A model generated the notes under the pieces. It saw only the letters and a program-made list of their open reading frames with translations, ran no database searches and was not told where the DNA came from. 64,000 nt of DNA from Sphingomonadales bacterium UBA7471 (GTDB taxonomy: Bacteria; Pseudomonadota; Alphaproteobacteria; Sphingomonadales; Sphingomonadaceae): assembly GCA_002479765.1 (NCBI GenBank), contig DLOZ01000007.1:68342-132341 (forward strand), written 5' to 3'. The translations under genes were made by a program, and so were the position numbers. This document shows, piece after piece, positions 33,535 to 42,755 of this stretch (positions within the stretch are counted from its first letter, which is position 1; the number at the start of each line of letters is the position of its first letter).

Positions 33535-34191
33535 TTAGCGCTTTTCCTCTGGCGCAACCGAGATACGGACCGTTTCACCGCCATTTCCGGGGAATCCCGT
33601 AAACATCGCCTCAACCAGATTTGGCACGAGATAAGGCAGCTTGTTTGACCGTGACTTGGCTTCCGCCTTGCCTTCAAACAGACGCTTGCCGTCGCCATTA
33701 CGGTCAATCTTCATATCGAGATTTGCCGTGTACACCGTGAAGCTATCGATTTCATAGGGGCGGTTGAAGCCGCTATACAGGAACGGATCATAATAGCCGA
33801 CGACATAACGTGCGCCGCGACGGGTGCGCACGACATAGGGCCGGTAAAAGCTGCCAAAACCCCAATAAGGGTCATAAAATGGATCTTGGCGAACGATATT
33901 GCGTTCCTTGCCCTGATCGACCGCATAATCGAGCGAGACGGTCATATCTGCATTTGCGCCCGTCGCGGGCACATAACCGATCTCCTGAAGCTCGCTTGCC
34001 ACCAAAGCCGCATATTGGCCAAATTCAATGCCGCCAGCATTGTCCGGGTTGGCTGCGCGGATAATGAATGTCTGGCCCTGTGGCGCGGGCAATTGCTGAA
34101 ACCGCGAGACATCAGCGTTAAACGGCGTTGCACAGGCACCAAGTGCCAGCAATGCGATGGGAGCAAGAAAAGTTGCGACCTTTTTCATCAT
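33535..34191 (-). CDS. DUF4136-family lipoprotein
   Basis: 218 residues. A lipoprotein signal ends in a lipobox (LLALGACATPF, Cys at about 20). The mature part has FGQYAALVASELQEIGYVPA, a Tyr/Pro-rich stretch (DPYWGFGSFYRPYVV) and MKIDRNGDGKRLFEGKAEAK, the DUF4136 pattern. Probably in the outer membrane or periplasm with unknown role. Start 34191 or 34188 (tandem ATG). Confidence 0.82.
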   Translation of the reverse strand: MMKKVATFLAPIALLALGACATPFNADVSRFQQLPAPQGQTFIIRAANPDNAGGIEFGQYAALVASELQEIGYVPATGANADMTVSLDYAVDQGKERNIVRQDPFYDPYWGFGSFYRPYVVRTRRGARYVVGYYDPFLYSGFNRPYEIDSFTVYTANLDMKIDRNGDGKRLFEGKAEAKSRSNKLPYLVPNLVEAMFTGFPGNGGETVRISVAPEEKR

Positions 34192-34291
34192 TTCACATCC
34201 TCAAAGCAGCGACCGAACGCCGTCCATAGCATAATGCGTTTTGTTTAGGATAGTTTCGCTGAACTGTGGTTGAACGGCGCCTGAGCACAAT

Positions 34292-35290
34292 TTAGCGCAG
34301 GAGGCCAAGCGCAGCGTAGGCGGCTTTCAACGTTGGTCCGCCAAGTTCACGCGCTTTCGCCGCCCCCTTGGCAAGCGCAGCGTCGATCTGTTCGTGGTCA
34401 TCCTTCAGAACAGCGAAGCGCTCCGAAATGGGGCGCAGATGTTCAATGACGATTTCGGCCAAGGCCGGCTTGAATGCGCCAAAACCCTGACCGCCGAAAC
34501 GCGAGAGTGTCGCCTCGGTGGTTTCTTCGGCAAAGGCGGCGTAAATGCCGACAAGATTTTTCGCTTCGGGACGGCCTTCAAGGCCAGCAGGCTCCGACGG
34601 AAGCGGCTCAGGATCGGTCTTGGCCTTCTTGATCTTGCTCAGGATGGTGTCGGCATCGTCGATCAAGTTAATCCGGCTCATATCGCTTGGATCCGACTTC
34701 GACATTTTCGCGCTGCCATCGCGTAGCGACATGATGCGCGCGGTTTCTTTGGGAATGATGGGATCGGGCAAGGTGAAGATATCGGTGCCGTTTCCGAAAT
34801 CGGTGTTGAATTTCTGGGCAATGTCGCGCGCAAGTTCCAGATGCTGCTTTTGATCTTCGCCGACCGGAACATGCGTTGCCTGATATAATAAGACGTCGGC
34901 GGCCTGAAGCACGGGATAGGTGAACAGCGCAATGCTCGCGCCTTCGCGGTTCTTGCCTGACTTGTCCTTGAACTGCGTCATGCGGTTCAGCCAACCCATG
35001 CGCGCGGTGCCGGTGAGCAACCACTGAAGCTCCGCATGGGCAGGGACCTGTGCTTGGTTGAACAATATCGCCTTGTCGGTGTCCAATCCGCACGCGAGCA
35101 AGGCCGCGGCCATCTCGCGCGTGTTCGCTGTCAATTCAGCCGGAACATGCGGCATGGAAATCGCGTGCAAATCTGCAAGGAAATACAGGCATTCCATTTC
35201 ATCCTGCATTTTTACCCAGTTGCGGATCGCACCCAGATAATTGCCCAAGTGCAGATTGCCGGTGGGTTGAATGCCAGAAACGACGCGCAT
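34292..35290 (-). CDS. trpS: Tryptophanyl-tRNA synthetase
   Basis: 332 residues from MRVVSGIQPTGNLHLGNYLG, which holds the class I HIGH-type motif. The second signature KMSKSDPSD is in the middle. Charges tRNA-Trp. The frame is open much further upstream (to 35449), but that part overlaps murJ and has no family match. It follows murJ by only 5 bp. Confidence 0.97.
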   Translation of the reverse strand: MRVVSGIQPTGNLHLGNYLGAIRNWVKMQDEMECLYFLADLHAISMPHVPAELTANTREMAAALLACGLDTDKAILFNQAQVPAHAELQWLLTGTARMGWLNRMTQFKDKSGKNREGASIALFTYPVLQAADVLLYQATHVPVGEDQKQHLELARDIAQKFNTDFGNGTDIFTLPDPIIPKETARIMSLRDGSAKMSKSDPSDMSRINLIDDADTILSKIKKAKTDPEPLPSEPAGLEGRPEAKNLVGIYAAFAEETTEATLSRFGGQGFGAFKPALAEIVIEHLRPISERFAVLKDDHEQIDAALAKGAAKARELGGPTLKAAYAALGLLR

Positions 35291-35295
35291 GATGA

Positions 35296-36900
35296 TTACT
35301 CGCTTATATTGGCCGCGGGCGATGCTGCACGCCGGCGGAACAGGGATTTCAATTCTTGAATGCGGTAAGCGCCGAAAAGCAATATGGCCAGCGCATATAC
35401 AGTGCCACCAGCGCTGACGAGAACCGACAGCACCGCGATGCGTCGCCACAATCCCGTGCCCAATTGGTCTTCAATGATTTCATTGCCGAAAAACAGCGCG
35501 ACGCCCATCAATGCAGCAGCCAGAATAATGCGCCACGCCTTTTGCTTGAGCCGCGCATCGACCGCGATATGCCCGCGTTTGCGCAAGGTGAACCACAGCA
35601 AGGCGACATTGACCCAGGCCGATATCGCAGTCGCAACGCCAACGCCAATATGTGCCAGCGGCCAAATGAGAATGAGGTTGCCGATAAGGTTCACCAACAT
35701 TGACCACAAAGCCAACCGCAGCGGTGTTTTGGTGTCGCTGCGCGCGTAAAAGCCCGGCGTCAGCACCTTGATGAGGACATAAGCCGGAACACCCGCTGAA
35801 AAAGCCATCAGGACAGCGGCGGTTCCCCGCGTGTCGGCGGCGGTGAACGCGCCATGTTCAAATATGCCATGGACGATTGGTATCGCCGAAACGATCAGGG
35901 CCGCCGTTGCGGGCATGGCAAAGAACAATGCCAGTTCGACGGCGCGATTTTGCGTGTCGGATGCTGCCTTGCTATCGGCTCCGGCGATTTGCCGCGAAAG
36001 CGCAGGCAGGATCGCGGTGCCAATGGCGATGCCAATCAATCCCAATGGCAGCTGGTTCAAACGGTCTGCATAATAGAGCCATGATACCGACCCTTCTGGC
36101 AAGAACCGCGCCGCGAGTGACGTGGAGATAAGAAGGTTGAATTGAATGGCGCCTTGGCCAATCGCCGCTGGCGCAATCAAGGCGAGCATCAGTTTTACGT
36201 CGGGCGTGAGACGCGGCAACGCAAGCTTCAGGCTAGCCCCTGCGCGGTGGCATGCCCATATCAGCCACAGCAATTGGAGCGCGCCGGATACGGTCACGGA
36301 GATGGCTTGGGTAACCGCCGTTTCAACTTCGCTGTCACCTCGGAAGAAAATCAGCGCGATAATCATGCAGATATTCAGCAATATCGGCGCGGCGGCATTG
36401 ATCCAGAAACGGTTCAGCGAATTTAATATGCCACCCAGCAGCGACACCAATGAGATGAGCGCGAGATAGGGAAAGGTGATAATCGTCAGATGGCGTGCGA
36501 GCGCAAATTTCTCCGGCCCGCCATCGGGAAAACCGCCGGTCATGGCCCAGACAACCGGACCCGCTGCCAGCATCATGATGCCTGTGAACAGCACCAGAAA
36601 CGGGAATAGCACGGACAGCACTTGGCTCGCGAAGGTGCGCGCGGCGGTAAGGCCCGATTGTGCCTTTTCGCGTTCAGCCTCGGTCATTTTCTTGTTGAAC
36701 AGCGGCACAAAAACCGCCGCGAATGCGCCTTCGGCGAACAATGCACGAAACAGGTTCGGCAGCCGCCACGCAATCAGAAACGCGTCGGACGCAAGACCTG
36801 CACCGACATAGCGCGCCATCAACATATCGCGCACAAGACCAAGCACGCGGCTGACCAAAGTCAGCCCCCCAATGGTAATGCTGTTGCGAACCAGGCTCAT
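35296..36900 (-). CDS. murJ: Lipid II flippase MurJ
   Basis: 534 residues with about 14 hydrophobic segments. The N-terminus SLVRNSITIGGLTLVSRVLG and the early LVRDMLMARYVGAG are typical of MurJ/MviN. It moves lipid II across the inner membrane for peptidoglycan synthesis. It is immediately upstream of trpS and downstream of secB on the same strand. Confidence 0.95.
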   Translation of the reverse strand: MSLVRNSITIGGLTLVSRVLGLVRDMLMARYVGAGLASDAFLIAWRLPNLFRALFAEGAFAAVFVPLFNKKMTEAEREKAQSGLTAARTFASQVLSVLFPFLVLFTGIMMLAAGPVVWAMTGGFPDGGPEKFALARHLTIITFPYLALISLVSLLGGILNSLNRFWINAAAPILLNICMIIALIFFRGDSEVETAVTQAISVTVSGALQLLWLIWACHRAGASLKLALPRLTPDVKLMLALIAPAAIGQGAIQFNLLISTSLAARFLPEGSVSWLYYADRLNQLPLGLIGIAIGTAILPALSRQIAGADSKAASDTQNRAVELALFFAMPATAALIVSAIPIVHGIFEHGAFTAADTRGTAAVLMAFSAGVPAYVLIKVLTPGFYARSDTKTPLRLALWSMLVNLIGNLILIWPLAHIGVGVATAISAWVNVALLWFTLRKRGHIAVDARLKQKAWRIILAAALMGVALFFGNEIIEDQLGTGLWRRIAVLSVLVSAGGTVYALAILLFGAYRIQELKSLFRRRAASPAANISE

Positions 36901-36923
36901 ATGTTCACCTGGTGCCTTCAGCT

Positions 36924-37433
36924 TCAGGCTTCGCCTGCAGGCTGCGTTTCTGCCATCTGCTGTGCTTGCGTGAGCTGCTGGAGATACAATGCGTTGAAAT
37001 CAATCGGTTCGAGAACGAGCGGCGGATAGCCTGCATCGCGCACGGCATCGGCAACAATCCGGCGTGCAAATGGGAACATCAAACGCGGCGCTTCGCCGAA
37101 GAGGAACGGGTGCGCTTGTTCGTCGGTGACATTACGCAGACCAAATAGCGTGCCATATTCGAGCTCGACCGAGAAATGGACGCCATTGTCACTTTCGGCT
37201 TTGACCGCGAGTTTCAAGGTCACTTCGTGCACTTCATCCGTGATGGCATTGGCCAGAATGTTCACCTGCACGTCGATTTGCGGGGTCACTTCCCAGTTAA
37301 AGCTATGCGGAGCATCCGGGTTTTCTACCGACAAGTCCTTGATATACTGGTTCAACATACCCACTGCAGGTGCGGTATCTGCGCCATTGGCTTTTACATT
37401 TTCGGAAACGATGGTGCCTTCTGCGTCGGCCAT
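36924..37433 (-). CDS. secB: Protein-export chaperone SecB
   Basis: 169 residues from MADAEGTIVSE. SecB motifs: LNQYIKDLSVENPDAP, EVTLKLAVKAESDNG, FSVELEYGTLFGL and LMFPFARRIVADAVRDAGYPPL. It keeps precursors unfolded and hands them to SecA. The start at 37433 is favoured by homology over 37463. It is divergent from the Tim44-domain gene, 245 bp away. Confidence 0.96.
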   Translation of the reverse strand: MADAEGTIVSENVKANGADTAPAVGMLNQYIKDLSVENPDAPHSFNWEVTPQIDVQVNILANAITDEVHEVTLKLAVKAESDNGVHFSVELEYGTLFGLRNVTDEQAHPFLFGEAPRLMFPFARRIVADAVRDAGYPPLVLEPIDFNALYLQQLTQAQQMAETQPAGEA

Positions 37434-37678
37434 GTGATGTCGTGCTTTCTTATAGATTGTCATAGACGCAAAATCGCGCCCCTATTGGACGTCGCGCCTA
37501 GCAGGGTGACCGGCAAAGGGCAATCATTGTTGCACATGCGGCAAGCCGCACTTTTCTTTGGGTAAAGCCCTTTGAACCCGTGGCATTAGTGCTTATATGG
37601 TATTGAGGCGGAGCTGAATGGGATATATTCCGTGTAGCCATCAATTTATGCCGGACCTATTTGGCGCATGGAGGCGTT

Positions 37679-38338
37679 GTGACGTTCACTATTGTATTGC
37701 TTGCTCTTGTTGCAGCGTTCCTTGGCCTTCGGCTATATTCGGTACTTGGCAAACGCACGGGCCACGAACAGGAACCCGTTGCGCGCCGTCCGATTGAAAC
37801 GACAGCCCAGCCTATGCTGCGCCAACCTACCGCAGGCAGTGATGCCGCAGCGGCCATTCCGGCGAATGATATCTCGAATGTCGATATGGCTGCACAAAGC
37901 GGTATCAAGGCCATTGCCAATGCGGACCGGAGCTTTGACCTCGGGCTGTTCGTAGAAGGGTCTAAAACCGCCTACAAAATGGTGCTTGAGGCTTATTGGC
38001 GTGGTGACAAGGAAGCGCTGCGTTTCCTGTGCGACGATGATGTATTTGATAGCTTTGCCGAGGCTATTGACGGTCGCGAAGCGCGTGGCGAAACATTGGC
38101 GAACCGATTGGTGCGGATTGACGAAGTGCGTGTTGTGGATGCAAGCTACGACCATCCAATGGCACGCGTTACCGTTCGGTTTGATGCCGACATCGCCGCG
38201 ATGGTGAAGGACGCCGATGGAAATATCATCGGCGGTTCGATGACCGACGCTGTTGAAACGCATGATATCTGGACGTTCATGCGCGATGTTAAGTCAACCA
38301 GCCGCAACTGGAAGCTTGACGAAACCGACACGGTCTGA
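37679..38338 (+). CDS. Tim44-domain membrane-anchored protein
   Basis: 219 residues. The GTG at 37679 follows GGAGGCG. The single N-terminal membrane segment (TFTIVLLALVAAFLGLRLYSV) leads to a linker and a C-terminal Tim44-like domain (VLEAYWRGDKEALRFLCDDD, RVTVRFDADIAAMV, HDIWTFMRDVKSTSRNWKL). Bacterial homologues (TimA) attach to the inner membrane, and a role in envelope or protein quality is suspected. It starts the Tim44-mltA-Smr run. Confidence 0.88.
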   Translation: MTFTIVLLALVAAFLGLRLYSVLGKRTGHEQEPVARRPIETTAQPMLRQPTAGSDAAAAIPANDISNVDMAAQSGIKAIANADRSFDLGLFVEGSKTAYKMVLEAYWRGDKEALRFLCDDDVFDSFAEAIDGREARGETLANRLVRIDEVRVVDASYDHPMARVTVRFDADIAAMVKDADGNIIGGSMTDAVETHDIWTFMRDVKSTSRNWKLDETDTV

Positions 38339-38350
38339 TTCACCCGGGCG

Positions 38351-39601
38351 ATGAAACGCGCCCTTTTTGCCTTAGGCTTATCCGCTCTTACCCTGTCCGC
38401 CTGTTCGGGCGGCATCATACCAAATGGGGTGCCGACCGCATCGACCGGCGCATCGCGTCCATCGCCTAATGCCGGTTTACCGGAAAAGGCAGCCAAACCC
38501 ATTCCATCCACGCCTGCGGCAACGCTGACTGCGCCCGTCCCGACAGGCGATGGTTCGACGGCGGCGAGTTTGGGCGTTGTGCGTGGGCCAGAAATTGGAT
38601 CGCTGCAGGTCGATGCCCGCAAGGCACAGCTTGCCATGGATAGTTTCCGCACCAGCTGCCCGGGCCTTGTTCGGCGCACTGACAGCAGCGGCCTTACCCA
38701 AGGTGCCGACTGGGTTCCCGCATGCGATGCTGTAAAAACATGGACGGGTGACGCGATATCCTTCTTCGCGGCCTATATGGACGCTGTGCAAGTCGGTGAC
38801 GGCAAGGCGTTCGCCACAGGCTATTATGAACCCGAGATCGCAGGTTGCCGCACACGGCAGGCGGGTTGTGAAGTGCCGATCTACAAACGGCCATCGGACC
38901 TGATTGATGTCGACCTTGGGCTGTTTTCCGATGATTTAAAGGGCAAGAATATCCGGGGTAAAGTCATTGGCACCAAGTTGGTGCAATATGATGACCGTGC
39001 CGCGATTGAAGGTGGCTCTTTGACGGGTCGCGACCTTGAAATCGCATATGCACATGATGCCATCGAATTTTTCTTCCTGCAAATTCAGGGGTCAGGGCGG
39101 CTCAGGCTGCCCGATGGCGGCGTGATGCGTATTGGCTATGAAAGCCAAAACGGGCGTGGCTACACCGGCATTGGCCGGTTGATGAAGGATCGCGGCCTCA
39201 TCACCGATGGTTCGATGCAGGGCATTGTCGCTTATTTGCGTGCCAATCCCGAAGAGGGCCGCAAAGTCATGCAGGAAAACAAGAGTTTCGTGTTTTTTCG
39301 CGAATTGACCGGCGCTGGGCCGCTCGGCGCAATGGGCTTTCCTGTTGTGGGCGAGGCAAGCGTTGCGGTTGACGTTAAGTTTATCCCGCTCGGCGCGCCA
39401 CTGTGGCTGTCGATGGACCGTGCCGAACCCAACGGCATCTGGGTTGCCCAAGACACCGGCGGCGCGATCAAGGGCGCCAACCGGATTGATACATTTTGGG
39501 GTGCCGGTGACCGGGCACGTGCTATCGCCGGCGGTATGGCAGCACGTGGCGCGGCGCTGATTTTCTTACCCAAGGCCGCAGTCACCCGGCTTGGACTATA
39601 G
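38351..39601 (+). CDS. mltA: Membrane-bound lytic murein transglycosylase A
   Basis: 416 residues. A lipobox (LTLSACSGG) marks an outer-membrane lipoprotein. The MltA domain has FATGYYEPEIAGC, then IQGSGRLRLPDGG, and the C-terminal 3D domain with catalytic Asp residues (VAQDTGGAIKGANRIDTFWG). It cleaves glycan strands of peptidoglycan, forming 1,6-anhydro ends. It lies 12 bp after the Tim44 gene. Confidence 0.95.
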   Translation: MKRALFALGLSALTLSACSGGIIPNGVPTASTGASRPSPNAGLPEKAAKPIPSTPAATLTAPVPTGDGSTAASLGVVRGPEIGSLQVDARKAQLAMDSFRTSCPGLVRRTDSSGLTQGADWVPACDAVKTWTGDAISFFAAYMDAVQVGDGKAFATGYYEPEIAGCRTRQAGCEVPIYKRPSDLIDVDLGLFSDDLKGKNIRGKVIGTKLVQYDDRAAIEGGSLTGRDLEIAYAHDAIEFFFLQIQGSGRLRLPDGGVMRIGYESQNGRGYTGIGRLMKDRGLITDGSMQGIVAYLRANPEEGRKVMQENKSFVFFRELTGAGPLGAMGFPVVGEASVAVDVKFIPLGAPLWLSMDRAEPNGIWVAQDTGGAIKGANRIDTFWGAGDRARAIAGGMAARGAALIFLPKAAVTRLGL

Positions 39602-39608
39602 GTTCGCC

Positions 39609-40163
39609 ATGGCGCGGCATTTGGACAGTAATGAAAAGGCGCTGTGGGGGAAAGTTGTCGCCACAGTTAGCCCGATGCACGCAACCAAAGTAAAGGCGCA
39701 GCCCGTGGTTGCGGCCGCGTCGGACAAAGCGCTCTTGGCCAAGCATCTGAATGCCAAGCCCAAGCCGATACGCACCGAAGCTGCGAAGGTTGTTCCGGCA
39801 CCGCAAGGCAAGATTGCAGCCGTCCCGCACAATCTGGATGGCCATTGGGACCGACGGATCACGCGCGGCAGCATCATGCCCGATGTCAGTGTGGATTTGC
39901 ACGACGCGTCATTGTCGGGTGCCTATGCGCGGCTCGACGGGGCGCTTGAACAGGCGATAGCGCAAAGGATGAAGGTCGTCCTGTTGGTGACTGGCAAGCA
40001 ACGCGCGCATGATCGCGCAAGTGGTCAGGGCAGGGGCGCGATTGCCGCCGTTGTGCGCGATTGGCTGGCGGCGTCACGACACGCAAGGAGCATCTCTGCT
40101 GTCCGCAACGCCCATCCCCGGCATGGCGGGGCAGGCGCGCTGTATATTATGCTAAAAAGCTAA
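39609..40163 (+). CDS. Smr-domain protein
   Basis: 184 residues from MARHLDSNEKALWGKV. A disordered basic N-terminal half precedes the Smr domain: VSVDLHDASLSGAYARL with the LDLH-like motif, VVLLVTGKQRA and a GRGAIAAVVRDWL segment. Smr domains bind or nick nucleic acids (MutS2/SmrA-like). It shares its last 4 bp with convergent dapE. A weak Shine-Dalgarno (TAGG) precedes the ATG. Confidence 0.9.
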   Translation: MARHLDSNEKALWGKVVATVSPMHATKVKAQPVVAAASDKALLAKHLNAKPKPIRTEAAKVVPAPQGKIAAVPHNLDGHWDRRITRGSIMPDVSVDLHDASLSGAYARLDGALEQAIAQRMKVVLLVTGKQRAHDRASGQGRGAIAAVVRDWLAASRHARSISAVRNAHPRHGGAGALYIMLKS

Positions 40164-41299
40164 CTACCCAGCATCCGAATCGCGACGCGACGGTAGATTT
40201 CCGTGAGCGCGGTGAGGTCGGCAATGGCCACCGCCTCGTCCAACTTATGCATTGTTGCGTTGCACAGCCCGAATTCAACGACGGGGCAGATTTTCGTCAG
40301 GAACCGCGCATCGGACGTTCCGCCCGTGGTCGACGGTTCGGGCTTCATGCCCATAACGCCCTCGACAGCTTCCGAAATAGCCGCGGACAGTTCGCCCGGC
40401 GGGGTCAAGAACGCCTCGCCCGAAATCATGGCGGTCAAAGTGCCGCCGCCCTTTTCGACAAGCGCTTGCATCCGCGCCACGAGCGCCTCGCCGCTTTGCA
40501 GGTCGTTGAACCGGATCGACAATCGGGCTTCGGCCTTTGCCGGAATGACGTTGGTCGCTTTATTGCCAACAGCCAGGTCCGTGATCTCGATATTGCTTGG
40601 TTGGAACCAGTCCGTGCCCGCATCCAGCGTAATCGCTTCGATCTCCGACAATATCGCCACGAGCTTTGGGATGGGGTTATCGGCCAAATGCGGATAGGCG
40701 ACATGGCCTTGCGTTCCCGCAACCGAAATCCACATATTCACGGACCCACGCCGTCCGATTTTCATCATGTCGCCAAGCCGGTTCACGCTGGTGGGTTCGC
40801 CGACAAGGCAGGCATCAGGGATCGTGCCCAGCGCGTGCATATGATCGATTAAGGCGCGGGTGCCGTAAATCGCTGGCCCTTCTTCATCGCCCGTAATGAT
40901 CAGGCTGATTGTCCCTGCGTCAGCCGGTATCTCGTGCAATGCCGCAACGAATGCGGCGATACTGCCCTTCATATCGACTGCGCCGCGCCCGTGGAGCAAA
41001 TCGCCCTTTATTTGCGGAACGAAAGGATCGCTTGCCCAGCCAGCGCCCGGCGGTACGACATCAAGATGCCCGGCAAAGGCAAAGTGACGTCCGCCGGATT
41101 CGCGAATGGCAAACAGGTTTTCGACAGGCGCGCCATGCGCTGGATTGTCATCACCACTGCCCGATACAAAACGGTCAACGCGAAAGCCCAACGGCTTCAG
41201 CATGTCCTCCAGCGCGTCAAATACGGCGCCCTGCGCTGGCGTAACGCTTTCGCAGGATATCAGGCGTTGGGCATAATCAAGGGCAAGAGCGTCAGTCAT
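40160..41299 (-). CDS. dapE: Succinyl-diaminopimelate desuccinylase
   Basis: 379 residues, M20 metallopeptidase fold. Metal/active-site motifs: FAFAGHLDVVPPG, LHGRGAVDMKGSIAAFVAAL, ITGDEEGPA, and the C-terminal CPVVEFGLCNATMHKLDE. It releases LL-diaminopimelate in lysine and peptidoglycan precursor synthesis, linking it to dapB at 22 kb. Convergent overlap of 4 bp with the Smr gene. Confidence 0.95.
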   Translation of the reverse strand: MTDALALDYAQRLISCESVTPAQGAVFDALEDMLKPLGFRVDRFVSGSGDDNPAHGAPVENLFAIRESGGRHFAFAGHLDVVPPGAGWASDPFVPQIKGDLLHGRGAVDMKGSIAAFVAALHEIPADAGTISLIITGDEEGPAIYGTRALIDHMHALGTIPDACLVGEPTSVNRLGDMMKIGRRGSVNMWISVAGTQGHVAYPHLADNPIPKLVAILSEIEAITLDAGTDWFQPSNIEITDLAVGNKATNVIPAKAEARLSIRFNDLQSGEALVARMQALVEKGGGTLTAMISGEAFLTPPGELSAAISEAVEGVMGMKPEPSTTGGTSDARFLTKICPVVEFGLCNATMHKLDEAVAIADLTALTEIYRRVAIRMLGS

Positions 41300-41338
41300 C
41301 TGACCAACGCGTTAAGCATTAATGCCCTGCGAAACAAG

Positions 41339-42670
41339 TCAGACGTCGGCTTTACGCAATGCCTTTTCGGTGAACATGGCGTCGCCTTGAACCGAGCCGA
41401 CAATCGCAACGCTGCCATCGGCATCGCGGCGGGCAACGAGCAGAACAAATTCGTCGCCTGCGCCCGCAAATTCGCTGAGGTCACGCTTGCGCGCCGAACG
41501 CAAACGCGCACGAGGGTCATCGGTTGCCGCCGTGGCCGGTTCGATGCCTGCAGCGATTTTCTTGGCGCGACGTTCGGCGGCGACAATGGCTTTCAAGCCG
41601 CCTTCAAAACCAGCCAGAATAGTGGCGAACATTCCCATCGGAACGGCATTGTGCTGCGCATATTGAAGCGCTGTTGCAAATTCGGTCAAGCGGGTCTTGT
41701 CATAGCCTGTGCCAAAAACCAGCTTAACGATTGGCGTAAATGGCGCGCGTTCCTGTATTTTCAGTCCTGCATCATGCAGCAGCTCTGCATAATCGGCAGG
41801 GTGATTGGCGGCAATCAAGGCAAAATCGTACGCGCGTCCAATCGCCTGATACAAGGCATCGCGCGTGCGCAGATCCGCATCGCGGGCCTGTTCTGCACAT
41901 TGCCGTGCCGCATCCAGCCAGTCGGCAAGGCTTGCATTTTCATCAGGCGCTATGGTTTGCAGCAGATAGGGTTCATCGCCCTCAACGTCATCATGCGGCG
42001 CTGCATCGTCTGGCTGCTCCGCCATCGGGCCATCTGTCCAGATAGGGACATGTTCCTGCCGCGGCGGCAGTGTTGCGAGCGCGTGTTCAACTTCGGCCTG
42101 CAACGGCCCGCTAATGTCTACAGGCGCGGCTTCTTTCCAGTTGATGACGCCGTAAATGAAATCAATCGTGTCGTCGTCCGTCGAATAGGGCAGCAAAATG
42201 CCGCGGTACATGAGGACATTGCCGCTATCGTTCACAAACTCGGCTTCAAAGCCAATGGGCGCGCGGTTGGCAATGATTTGCAGATAATGGTCGGTAATGC
42301 GCGACAGGAGCGAGCGGCGGGGGACTTCATCCAGATACGTGATGTCCGCGCTTAAGCCGCATTCGGCGCGCAGTTTATCGCCAAGATAGTCAATAGACGG
42401 ATTTTCGATGCCCGAGGTAAAATCGAGAAGAACGCTATAGTCGCGGAAATCGTCGATGGCCGATGGATTGAGTTCCTCAATGCTGGGGAAATTTCTGTCG
42501 TGCAGTTGCGACGTCCAAAAATTATACGCGCGGACCTGCATCCGGCGTTCGTCGCCAGATATGAATGGCGGCGGCTCGATTGCTGCGTCTTCGTCCTCAT
42601 AGAGGGTATAAGCGGGCATTTCAGCATCAAGGTCTGATCCAAACGGTTCAAATCCGCGCAAACTATCCAT
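41339..42670 (-). CDS. PAS-like domain protein, unknown function
   Basis: 443 residues, soluble, no signal. The first half (about 40-180) reads as a PAS-type sensor (FWTSQLHDRNFPSIEELNPS, IDYLGDKLRAECG, MYRGILLPYSTDDDTIDFIYG). An acidic linker (residues about 210-235) leads to a helical C-terminal half (ADWLDAARQCAEQARDAD) without a kinase, HTH or cyclase signature. Such PAS proteins without an enzymatic domain occur in sphingomonads; no role is known. It stands alone between dapE and glpK. Confidence 0.72.
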   Translation of the reverse strand: MDSLRGFEPFGSDLDAEMPAYTLYEDEDAAIEPPPFISGDERRMQVRAYNFWTSQLHDRNFPSIEELNPSAIDDFRDYSVLLDFTSGIENPSIDYLGDKLRAECGLSADITYLDEVPRRSLLSRITDHYLQIIANRAPIGFEAEFVNDSGNVLMYRGILLPYSTDDDTIDFIYGVINWKEAAPVDISGPLQAEVEHALATLPPRQEHVPIWTDGPMAEQPDDAAPHDDVEGDEPYLLQTIAPDENASLADWLDAARQCAEQARDADLRTRDALYQAIGRAYDFALIAANHPADYAELLHDAGLKIQERAPFTPIVKLVFGTGYDKTRLTEFATALQYAQHNAVPMGMFATILAGFEGGLKAIVAAERRAKKIAAGIEPATAATDDPRARLRSARKRDLSEFAGAGDEFVLLVARRDADGSVAIVGSVQGDAMFTEKALRKADV

Positions 42671-42755
42671 CTTTTGGTCCTGTCGATGTCGTTCGCCACA
42701 TGGGCGGCACTACATTGCAGTCAGATGGTTAAGATGTTGTGAACTGGGACTTGGA

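Noticed and set aside
41000..42355. 473-codon frame opposite dapE and the PAS gene
   Set aside because: Spans two well-supported genes on the other strand and has no domain or signal.
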